Positions 49,763 through 57,617 of a stretch of 60,694 bases of DNA are shown here, piece by piece. Below the pieces are notes generated by a model that made no database searches, had not been told where the DNA came from, and was given only the letters and a program-made list of their open reading frames with translations. Each line of letters opens with the position of its first letter. Position 1 is the first letter of the stretch. Both the position numbers and the translations under genes were made by a program. The DNA is from JAVJSU01 sp040219275. Its GTDB lineage: Bacteria; Chloroflexota; Anaerolineae; Aggregatilineales; Phototrophicaceae. The stretch is taken from positions 1 to 60,694 of the forward strand of contig JAVJSU010000063.1 of NCBI GenBank assembly GCA_040219275.1, in the 5' to 3' direction.

Positions 49763-51067
49763 CTAACCTGCACCATCCCAGATATCAAAGCCGGACAGCA
49801 CCCATGACTCTGGATGTAGCGACTGCATCACCCGAACCAAGTCACCGCCCAGATTAAACGTAAGTACCTGCGGCGTAAACGAACTAGTGAAACGTTCTTC
49901 CATCACAACAATATGCTCACCAGTAGGCAACCATTGTGGATTGCTCAGTGGGGAGTACCTGACGAAATGGCGCACATCACCCGTAGCATTGTTCAGCACG
50001 AGCAATGATGTGGCATCGCTGGAAAAGGTCGTGCTATACAGTGCCGCGATTTTTTCGCCATCATCTGACACCGCCAGATCATAAAAATTCACAGATGGGG
50101 ACTCATCCTCGTAAAGCACCTGATAATCCGTCCCATCCGCAGACACCCGCGCAAGCTGTGATCCCGACGAGAAATAAATGTCCTGCCCATCCGGTGACCA
50201 CACAGGAAAGCCAATCTGGATACTGCCTGCGGGAGGTGGAAAACTGCTATTACGCTCGGTGAGCAAGTCGTAGATATGTAACATGCCATCGTCTTCATAG
50301 ACAATGTGGGTGTTATCTGGCGAAAGATCAAAGTGATTGCTTGAGATGCTCATATTGTTTAGTGCGCGTGTCTCATCACTCCTGATGCTGTGCACAAAGA
50401 CGCGTCCTGACGCTAGAAAATACAAGTGCTGACCATCGTTAGCCAATTGCGGATTAACCATTACCGCGTCAATCTTCGCCCATAAACAGATTTCAGTGGT
50501 TCTGCTCAGTCCAGAAACAGTGACGAAACTCCCTGTTACCATAACATAAGCAGTATAGACAATAGGCACATTGCAGTCCGCAAATTGCGGCACAGGTGTC
50601 GGTGGTGGAATGCGCGTTGAGGTCGCGCTAGGTATCAGTGTTGGCGGTTGCGGGGAGGCTGTGTTCGTAGGCGTTGGGGACGGCGTGGCGGTAACTGATC
50701 TTGTCGGCGTGGCTGATCCCCTCACGACTTGCGAAACAGTTCGGTTGTCACCCCCTTGCTGATTACTGAGAAACATGATGAACGCAAACATGGCAATCAA
50801 AACGCCACCGAATACTTTCAGTGAAGCAAACCGGCTCTCTTTTTCTACAGGGGCGACGTATTCTTCCACATTACGCATGGGTCGCGGTGGCGGATAAATC
50901 TGGCGCGGTGGTTCGATCCATTCTTGCGGTTCGTCAAAGCCATAGAACGGGTCATGCTCCACGCTGACCCAATCCTGACCGTCCCACTCAAAGAGCGCAT
51001 CTTCTGAAAGTTCGCCGTCCGTATGCGGTTCAAAAATCTCATCGTCGTCGTGTTGATGCTCGTCCAT
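49763..51067 (-). CDS. Membrane-anchored beta-propeller protein (paralog 1)
   Basis: 434 residues. An acidic cytoplasmic N-terminus (MDEHQHDDDEIFEPHTDGEL, EWDGQDWVSVEHDP) is followed by one membrane helix (FGGVLIAMFAFIMFLSN), a Thr/Pro/Ser-rich linker of about 50 residues (TATPSPTPTNTASPQPPT), and a TolB/WD40-like propeller with repeating blades (FPVWSPDGQDIYFSSGSQL, YDLAVSDDGEKIAALYS, FDLSPDNTHIVYEDDG). Exposed outside the membrane. Start at MDEHQ by comparison with the paralog; RTLNLDN just upstream is also shared, so an earlier start is possible. Binding partner unknown. Confidence 0.72.
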   Translation of the reverse strand: MDEHQHDDDEIFEPHTDGELSEDALFEWDGQDWVSVEHDPFYGFDEPQEWIEPPRQIYPPPRPMRNVEEYVAPVEKESRFASLKVFGGVLIAMFAFIMFLSNQQGGDNRTVSQVVRGSATPTRSVTATPSPTPTNTASPQPPTLIPSATSTRIPPPTPVPQFADCNVPIVYTAYVMVTGSFVTVSGLSRTTEICLWAKIDAVMVNPQLANDGQHLYFLASGRVFVHSIRSDETRALNNMSISSNHFDLSPDNTHIVYEDDGMLHIYDLLTERNSSFPPPAGSIQIGFPVWSPDGQDIYFSSGSQLARVSADGTDYQVLYEDESPSVNFYDLAVSDDGEKIAALYSTTFSSDATSLLVLNNATGDVRHFVRYSPLSNPQWLPTGEHIVVMEERFTSSFTPQVLTFNLGGDLVRVMQSLHPESWVLSGFDIWDGAG

Positions 51068-51092
51068 ATTATCCAAATTCAGCGTGCGGGCT

Positions 51093-52445
51093 TTATTCTT
51101 CCGACCCGTACCACAGATCAAATCCGGTCATGGCGTTCATGGCTGGCTCCAGCGAATTAAGCACAGTTGTTGTCGAACCAAACGGAGCATATATCGCAAT
51201 GCGTGGGGACTCCGCGCTGTCAAGCATTTCCATCACGGCGATCTCATTATGTCCATCCAACCAGTGCGGATCACTTATATCATTTTGCCCGTCTGCTATA
51301 ATCTCGCGGGAAAACCAGCTTACCATATCCATCATCAGCAACCCCTTGCCCGAAAGACTATTGGACGGGCGATACACCACCGCGAGGCGTTCGCCGTCAT
51401 CCGACACCGCCAGATCGTAAAACTGTGCATATTGACCCCTGTTTGCGTACATGACCTGATAATCACTGCCATCCGCAGAAACGCGGACAATCTGTGACCC
51501 TGACGAAAAATAAATATCGCGCCCATCCGCTGACCACACCGGAAAGTGCATCGGCTGGAGGTCTGGTATCTGCGAAAAATCGGTTATATTGCCCGTCTGC
51601 AAATCATAGATAAAGAGCATCTCGTCCCGTTCATAGACGAGACGTGTGTCATCCGGCGACAAATCAAAATGCTGGATTCCACCTTCAACAAAATTATTCA
51701 AAATACGCGATTCATCCGTAATCACATTCATCATGCGGATGCGTCCAGACGCGAGAAAATACAACTGCGTGCCATCTGAACTTAATTGCGGATCACTCGC
51801 ATCCTGCCCGATGGACGTTAACAAACAGGTGTTTTGCATATCATTTAGCGATCGAACAAAAATACGATTGTTCGACGTAAAGATATATGCCGGTTGCGGA
51901 AGTAACGCATAGCAACTCTGATACACAGGTGCTCGTGTGGGGCGGGGTGTGCGCGTTGAAGTCGCGGTGCGAATTGGCGTTTGCGAGGATGTTGCGGTTG
52001 ATTGTCCATTTCCAAGAGACGCAACTTGCGTAAGTGGGGAGGGTGCGCTCGCTGTGGCGGTGGAAATCAACGCGCCCGTATTTCCCAGTGCATTATCATT
52101 TGCTTCGTTATTTACGAAAAAGAATATAAACGCTAAAGCCACCAAACCACCCAGAACTTTGAGCGCAGTTTGCAGATATCGGCTTTGCTCATTGACGGTC
52201 GCATTATAATTATACTGCACGCCAGAATCAAAAAACGCATCAGGGTCAATAATTCTTGTGTATTCCGATGCTGGATCAACCTCGCGGGGCGGTTCGATCC
52301 ACTCTTGCGGTTCGTCGTAGCCCACAAACGGGTCATGCTCCACGCTGACCCACTCCTGACCGTCCCACTCAAACAGCGCATCTTCGGATAGTTCGCCGTC
52401 TGTATGCGGTTCGAAAATCTCGTCGTCGTGTTGATGCTCGTCCAT
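51093..52445 (-). CDS. Membrane-anchored beta-propeller protein (paralog 2)
   Basis: 450 residues, same order as paralog 1: acidic cytoplasmic N-terminus with the near-identical EWDGQEWVSVEHDPFVGYDE, one membrane helix (VLGGLVALAFIFFFVN), a Ser/Thr/Pro linker (SSQTPIRTATSTRTPRPTRA) and the propeller (FPVWSADGRDIYFSSGSQIV, YDLAVSDDGERLAVVY, FDLSPDDTRLVYERDE). The N-terminus is the most conserved part, so the cytoplasmic face may dock to a shared partner. The kinase gene at 52842 diverges from it. Upstream in-frame codons back to 52613 have no support. Confidence 0.72.
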   Translation of the reverse strand: MDEHQHDDEIFEPHTDGELSEDALFEWDGQEWVSVEHDPFVGYDEPQEWIEPPREVDPASEYTRIIDPDAFFDSGVQYNYNATVNEQSRYLQTALKVLGGLVALAFIFFFVNNEANDNALGNTGALISTATASAPSPLTQVASLGNGQSTATSSQTPIRTATSTRTPRPTRAPVYQSCYALLPQPAYIFTSNNRIFVRSLNDMQNTCLLTSIGQDASDPQLSSDGTQLYFLASGRIRMMNVITDESRILNNFVEGGIQHFDLSPDDTRLVYERDEMLFIYDLQTGNITDFSQIPDLQPMHFPVWSADGRDIYFSSGSQIVRVSADGSDYQVMYANRGQYAQFYDLAVSDDGERLAVVYRPSNSLSGKGLLMMDMVSWFSREIIADGQNDISDPHWLDGHNEIAVMEMLDSAESPRIAIYAPFGSTTTVLNSLEPAMNAMTGFDLWYGSEE

Positions 52446-52841
52446 AGTATCCAAATTCAGCGTGCGCGTTTGTCCAGTCCTCATTATATGCGGGCTTTCT
52501 GCGGGGAAGCGTAAATATCCACCGGAGCAGGGCGCACACCCGCCGACCCTACTCATCAATCCGCCAATCGCATTAAATACCAGACGTAACTTCGGAAAAA
52601 TAAGTTTTTGCACAATTTTTTCTTAACTCATAAACGGACGCACGTTCCGTTCAATTGACCCTGTAAACGATTTCGCAAACATTGAGCCGAAATTTCAGCA
52701 TATTCTAAACATTCTAAATTTCATTACATTACAACCATAATTAAGACATCGTAAAATTTATGCGAATTTCAGGATAAACAACATACAATAATACTAACTA
52801 CAGGTTTGCCATAATTTTTTACAGTCAGGGAAAAAATAGAT
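52446..52841. promoter_or_regulatory. Divergent control region of propeller and kinase genes
   Basis: 396 AT-rich bases. A direct repeat ATTCTAAACATTCTAAA lies near 52702. CATACAATAATA at 52785-52796 is nearly the same as GCATACAATAATA upstream of the paralogous kinase (54947-54958), so TACAAT is a likely -10 box of both. No gene is visible. Confidence 0.5.
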
Positions 52842-54812
52842 ATGCCAAAATTACGGACCATCGCATCTGTATTGTCTATTCTGGTGATTGCTGTTGGAAT
52901 TGTCGTCTTAATCGGCTGGTGGCTAGACATTGACGCGCTGAAAACACTCTTCCCCGGTCTGGCAAGCATGAAAGGCAACACCGCCATCGGATTTGTCCTG
53001 CTCGGCGGGTCATTATTCAGCTATATAAAGGAACAGCCGAAATTCCTTTACTGGTCAACCGCTGTGTTAGCCTTGCTCCTGAGTACCGCCGTTTTAGCCC
53101 AATATGCCTTTTCCGCAAATTTTGGCATAGACGAATTGTTCTTTGCCGACGTTGCCACCGCACCGCAGGACTTCCCCGGACGCATGAGCATTGCCACTGC
53201 GATTGGCTTCTTCGTCTTCGCCGTTTCGCTGATTTTGCTGTATGTCAACGCTGTACGAACCGCCCAATTCGTTACCATCTTCGGCAACTCGTTCATCACC
53301 GTGCCCTTACTCGGCTATCTTTTCAACGTCGAAGGGTTATATGATGTGAGCGTCTTTAGCTCCATCGTCATCCACACGGTACTCACGTTCAGCGCGTTTG
53401 GCACTGCCGTCCTGTTAAGCCGTCCCAATAGTGAACTCATTTTCATCTTGAAGGATGAAGGGTCTGCGGGCAAAGTACTACGACGCAGTATTCCGGTTGC
53501 CTTCGGCGTGCCGATTCTGCTGGGCATACTGACGAACCTCGCCGAGAATGCCAACATGTTCAATTACTTGATCGGGCAGGCGATATTAGTTCAAGCCATT
53601 ATTCTGGTGATGCTGGCGGCGGCTTGGCGAATTGCGCGGTTGATCCTGCAAGAAGACCTCATTCAGGATGCCCATACAGACCAATTACGCATCAGCGGAG
53701 AAAAATTCCACGCGATCTTCCGTGAAAGCGCGGATATTATCTTCCTTATAAACCCCGACGACGGAACGATAATCAACATCAATCCAACGTCGTCCCTCTT
53801 GCTCAAGAGTGAACCCGAAGACTTGATCGGACAGCACTTCAAGACGCTCTTCAAGGACAACATCGAGCAGGACTTCCTTAATAACGTCACGTTTGTGCGC
53901 GACGTTATGCTAGACCAACCGATCCGTAAAGCCGATGGGACATTTTTGGCGATGGATTTGACCACCAAAATCATCCCGTGGGAGAATGATCGGGCTGTGC
54001 TGGTCAGCCTGAGGGATGTATCTGAGCGCAAAGCGATGCAAGAAGAGCTACTTCTAGCACAATTGAAGCAGATCGAGCTAGAAAAAGAGCACGAACTGGT
54101 CAACATGAAAGAAACCTTCATCGCGGGCATCTCGCACGATTTCAAAAATCCGCTCTCGGTGATTTCCCTTTCCAGCGATATTCTGCACCGCTATCATGAC
54201 CGCCTGAACCTCGACCAAACGCTCTCGCATCTGGAGCGCATCCGTTTTCAGGCACACTTCATGAAAGAGATGATCGACGATGTGATGACCTACGTTGAAT
54301 CTCAGCACGGCGAAATCCTCACACAGTTCCAGCTGATGGATCTGATCGATCTGTGTAAAACGATCATCAAAGACCTCTCGTACCAATATACGAACCGTGC
54401 GGTTAAGCTGGAAATCGGCAAGCACCCCGGTAGCCTGATGCTCGACCCGCGCCTGATGCGCCGTGCCATCGCCAATTTACTCTCCAACGCGCTCAAATAT
54501 TCTGCCGCCGATACAACCGTTATCCTGAGTGTGACGCTCGACCAGAACATCCTGACCATCGAAGTTGAAGATCACGGCATCGGCATCCCAACTGAAGATC
54601 AGGAGCGCCTCTTTACACCCTTCCAGCGGGCGAGCAATGTAGAAAATATCAAAGGCACAGGTCTGGGATTGGTGGTTGTGCGTGATTGCATAAGCGTGCA
54701 TGAGGGCACGGTCTCGTTTATGACCAGCGAGGGGCAGGGAACGACCTTCACCATCCGCATCCCCTATGAGATCAACAATATCCGACAATTTCCGGGGGTT
54801 CACTCCGCATAG
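52842..54812 (+). CDS. 7TM-PAS sensor histidine kinase (paralog 1)
   Basis: 656 residues. Seven or eight membrane helices fill the first 275 residues (VLSILVIAVGIVVLIGWWLD, GNTAIGFVLLGGSLFSYI). The extracytoplasmic loop NFGIDELFFADVATAPQDFP is shared with the paralog. A PAS domain follows (FHAIFRESADIIFLINPDDG). The kinase core has the H-box GISHDFKNPLSVISL near 430, the N-box LLSNALKYS, and G-boxes VEDHGIGIPTED and GTGLGLVVVRDC. It senses at or in the membrane. No response regulator is nearby. Divergent from the propeller gene. Confidence 0.9.
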   Translation: MPKLRTIASVLSILVIAVGIVVLIGWWLDIDALKTLFPGLASMKGNTAIGFVLLGGSLFSYIKEQPKFLYWSTAVLALLLSTAVLAQYAFSANFGIDELFFADVATAPQDFPGRMSIATAIGFFVFAVSLILLYVNAVRTAQFVTIFGNSFITVPLLGYLFNVEGLYDVSVFSSIVIHTVLTFSAFGTAVLLSRPNSELIFILKDEGSAGKVLRRSIPVAFGVPILLGILTNLAENANMFNYLIGQAILVQAIILVMLAAAWRIARLILQEDLIQDAHTDQLRISGEKFHAIFRESADIIFLINPDDGTIININPTSSLLLKSEPEDLIGQHFKTLFKDNIEQDFLNNVTFVRDVMLDQPIRKADGTFLAMDLTTKIIPWENDRAVLVSLRDVSERKAMQEELLLAQLKQIELEKEHELVNMKETFIAGISHDFKNPLSVISLSSDILHRYHDRLNLDQTLSHLERIRFQAHFMKEMIDDVMTYVESQHGEILTQFQLMDLIDLCKTIIKDLSYQYTNRAVKLEIGKHPGSLMLDPRLMRRAIANLLSNALKYSAADTTVILSVTLDQNILTIEVEDHGIGIPTEDQERLFTPFQRASNVENIKGTGLGLVVVRDCISVHEGTVSFMTSEGQGTTFTIRIPYEINNIRQFPGVHSA

Positions 54813-55008
54813 GTCACAAAGGTCATGCCAACTGGCGATAAAAACAGGAATTATACATGCACCCATGTTCACATAATATTGAACTTACAAAAGACTAGAA
54901 ATATGAGAGATTTAAGGCATTGTCCTCCTGAACACGAAAAGTAGCATACAATAATATTTAGAAGAGTGTTATCGATAATTAAAAATTGTTTTGGAGGTGA
55001 GAGTGCTC

Positions 55009-56973
55009 ATGTTACGGTCTTATTCCATAACGTTAACGGCACTGGTTGTTTTAATTGCCACTATCGTGCTCGTTGGATGGGCATTTGAAATCTCTACACT
55101 AAAAAGTGTCATTCCCGGTTTCGCCACAATGAAAGCCAACGCCGCCCTCTGCTTCCTGTTTATGGGCATCGCAATGGCGGTCTATCAACGTAAAAGCTAC
55201 AAACGCAATTATTGGTTGCCCCTGATTCCCGTTTTCATTTTAAGCATCGCCACGTTGATGCAATACGCGTTTAACACAAATTTTGGCATAGACGAATTAC
55301 TGTTCAAAGACCTTACCACCGCGCCCGCAGAGTTTCCGGGACGGATGACTATTTTCACCGCCATTGGATTTTGCCTCTCCGCCACCGCGCTGATTTTAAC
55401 CGCCCGTAACTGGCTAAACTCCGCGCAGAGCATCCTCGTTATCGTCCATACATTCGCCTTTACGGTGCTTCTGGGGTATCTGTTCAACAGTGAAATCCTG
55501 AACGATACCAGTATTTTTAGCACCATGCCCGTCCCGACGGCGCTCGGCTTCGCGTTTATTGGCTCAGGGATGCTCTTTATCCGTCCCGAAAGCAGACTGT
55601 TAAGCATCCTCAACGAAAAAGGCAGTGCGGGGAAGTTACTACGGCGCAACGTGTCTTTTGCGTTTGCCGTGCCCATCTTCTTCGGGCTTATCATCAGCAT
55701 CGCGCATTTTACAGAAGCCATCAGCTATTCGATGGGACTGGCGATCCTTGTGCAGTCCATCATTCTGGCGGCGTTATTCGGATTGTGGCGAAATGCTTAC
55801 CTGATTAAGCGCGAAGACGAAGCGCAGGAGCTTCATAGCGCCGAGCTGACCATCAGCCATGAAAAATTTATGTCCATCTTTCATGAAGTATCCGATATCA
55901 TCCTCATCATTGACGGGAAAACGGGCATCATCCGCACCATCAACCCCGCCTGCACGCTCTTTCTTAATTTTGCGCCACAGGAGTTGATCGGTCAGCACTT
56001 CAAAACGCTCTTCAAGAACAGCATCGAACCGGGCTTCCTCGATAAAGTGACGTTTGTGCGCGATATCATGCTAGAACAACCGATCCGCAAAGCCGACGAC
56101 ACATTTTTGCTGATGGACTTGACGACCAAAGTCATCCTGTGGGAAGGTGAACGGGCGGTGCTGGTCACGCTACGGGATGCGTCCGAGCGCAAACAGATGC
56201 AAGAGGAATTGATGATCGCACGCCTTAAGCAAATCGAACTGGAAAAAGAGCACGAACTGGTCAACATGAAAGAAGCCTTTATCGCGGGCATCTCGCACGA
56301 TTTCAAAAATCCGCTCTCGGTAATTTCTCTTTCCAGCGATATTCTGCACCGCTATTATGACCGCCTGAACCTTGACCAAACCCTGACGCATTTAGACCGT
56401 ATTCGCTTTCAGGCACATTTCATGAAGGAGATGATTGACGATGTGATGACCTTCGTCGAATCGCATCAGGGCGAAATCATCACGCAGATGCAACTCATTG
56501 ATCTGGTCGCGCTGTGCAAATCCATCATCACGGACTTAAATTATCAATATCCGAACCATGACATCAACTTCGAGATCGACAAGCACCCCGGTAGCCTTGT
56601 CCTCGACCCGCGCCTGATGCGCCGCGCCATCACCAATTTGCTCTCCAACGCGCTCAAATATTCCGCGGAAGACACCCCCGTGAGCCTGCGCCTATCGCTC
56701 GACGAGAACACACTATTGCTGGAAGTTGAAGATCGGGGCATCGGCATTCCGCTCAAAGATCAGGAGCGCCTCTTTAAAGCCTTCCAGCGGGCGAGCAATG
56801 TGGAAAATATCAAAGGCACGGGCTTGGGTCTGGTGATCGTGCGTGATTGCGTGAGTGTGCACGGTGGCACGGTCTCATTTAAGACCAAAGAGGGACGCGG
56901 AACGACCTTCACGGTACGCATCCCGCGCCAGACGGGGAACTCTCAACGGATGACGGGCGTGCACTCGGCGTAA
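55009..56973 (+). CDS. 7TM-PAS sensor histidine kinase (paralog 2)
   Basis: 654 residues, tandem paralog of the preceding kinase: membrane segments TALVVLIATIVLVGWAFEIS and ANAALCFLFMGIAMAVYQ, the loop NFGIDELLFKDLTTAPAEFP, PAS (FMSIFHEVSDIILIIDGKTG), H-box GISHDFKNPLSVISL, N-box LLSNALKYS, G-boxes VEDRGIGIPLKD and GTGLGLVIVRDC. The ATG at 55009 has GGAGGTGA upstream. From the PAS domain on, the two are strikingly alike at DNA level, so recombination between them is likely. The MazF-like gene follows after nine bases. Confidence 0.9.
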   Translation: MLRSYSITLTALVVLIATIVLVGWAFEISTLKSVIPGFATMKANAALCFLFMGIAMAVYQRKSYKRNYWLPLIPVFILSIATLMQYAFNTNFGIDELLFKDLTTAPAEFPGRMTIFTAIGFCLSATALILTARNWLNSAQSILVIVHTFAFTVLLGYLFNSEILNDTSIFSTMPVPTALGFAFIGSGMLFIRPESRLLSILNEKGSAGKLLRRNVSFAFAVPIFFGLIISIAHFTEAISYSMGLAILVQSIILAALFGLWRNAYLIKREDEAQELHSAELTISHEKFMSIFHEVSDIILIIDGKTGIIRTINPACTLFLNFAPQELIGQHFKTLFKNSIEPGFLDKVTFVRDIMLEQPIRKADDTFLLMDLTTKVILWEGERAVLVTLRDASERKQMQEELMIARLKQIELEKEHELVNMKEAFIAGISHDFKNPLSVISLSSDILHRYYDRLNLDQTLTHLDRIRFQAHFMKEMIDDVMTFVESHQGEIITQMQLIDLVALCKSIITDLNYQYPNHDINFEIDKHPGSLVLDPRLMRRAITNLLSNALKYSAEDTPVSLRLSLDENTLLLEVEDRGIGIPLKDQERLFKAFQRASNVENIKGTGLGLVIVRDCVSVHGGTVSFKTKEGRGTTFTVRIPRQTGNSQRMTGVHSA

Positions 56974-56982
56974 GGCTCACAC

Positions 56983-57357
56983 ATGGACGAAAACACGACA
57001 CATCAAATCAATCAGGGCGACATCTTCTGGCTAACCGTCGATGACCCGCGCAGTAGCGAAACGCCGATCCGCCATCCGCATGTGGTTGTGCAGGAGGATG
57101 TGTTTAATCACAGTCGCGTTACGTCGGTGATCGTCTGTGCGCTGACTTCCAACCTGCAACGGGCGAGCCTCCCCGGTAACGTTCTGCTGGATGACGGCGA
57201 AGCGAATTTATCCCGCCAGAGCGTGGTCGAAGTGGCGAAAGTCTCCAGCGTGGAAAAATCCGAACTCGGCGACTACATCGGCACGCTCAGTCCCGCCCGC
57301 ATTATGCAAATCCTCGACGGTCTGCGCTTTCTGCAAACCTCGTATTTCAGGCGGTAA
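56983..57357 (+). CDS. PemK/MazF family protein without antitoxin
   Basis: 124 residues of the MazF/PemK fold: INQGDIFWLTVDDPRSSET, HPHVVVQEDVFNHSRVTSVI, VCALTSNLQRASLPGNVLL, GEANLSRQSVVEVAKVSSVE, GTLSPARIMQILDGLRFLQ. Members are sequence-specific mRNA endonucleases. No antitoxin gene precedes it: the upstream gene, nine bases away, is the kinase. This longer subfamily is often solitary, so an RNase role outside toxin-antitoxin pairs is possible. Probably co-transcribed with the kinase. Confidence 0.87.
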   Translation: MDENTTHQINQGDIFWLTVDDPRSSETPIRHPHVVVQEDVFNHSRVTSVIVCALTSNLQRASLPGNVLLDDGEANLSRQSVVEVAKVSSVEKSELGDYIGTLSPARIMQILDGLRFLQTSYFRR

Positions 57358-57469
57358 GGGCGGAAAGCGAATTTAAGCGTCATGCGAAGACACAAAGTCA
57401 TTACCAAGCACCAGCACCCATACCTTTCAAACGTAGGTATTTTGTGGTCGAGTTCTTACCTTTACCACC

Positions 57470-57603
57470 AATGGCTGAAACCCATTGGCTACTTAGGTGT
57501 AAAACCCTGCTGAAGCAGGCTGTTTTTCCCGAACATTTGTGGAAATAGCCCACTTCAGTGGGGTTTATAAGGTCATCAGAGCATTGGGGTTTCAGCCCAA
57601 TGC
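57470..57603 (+). repeat. Three-hairpin repeat module
   Basis: Complete copy: lead-in ATGGCTGAAACCCATTGGCT, hairpin A CCCTGCTGAAGCAGG, hairpin B CCCACTTCAGTGGGG, hairpin C GCATTGGGGTTTCAGCCCAA. Ends 15 bases before the start of the following gene. Confidence 0.88.
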
Positions 57604-57617
57604 GGAACTAAAGTATA

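Noticed and set aside
43745..52045. GGGGAGGG as another member of the polar octamer
   Set aside because: Seen only twice and on the opposite strand; the bias is specific to GGGYAGGG, so it was not included in the counts.
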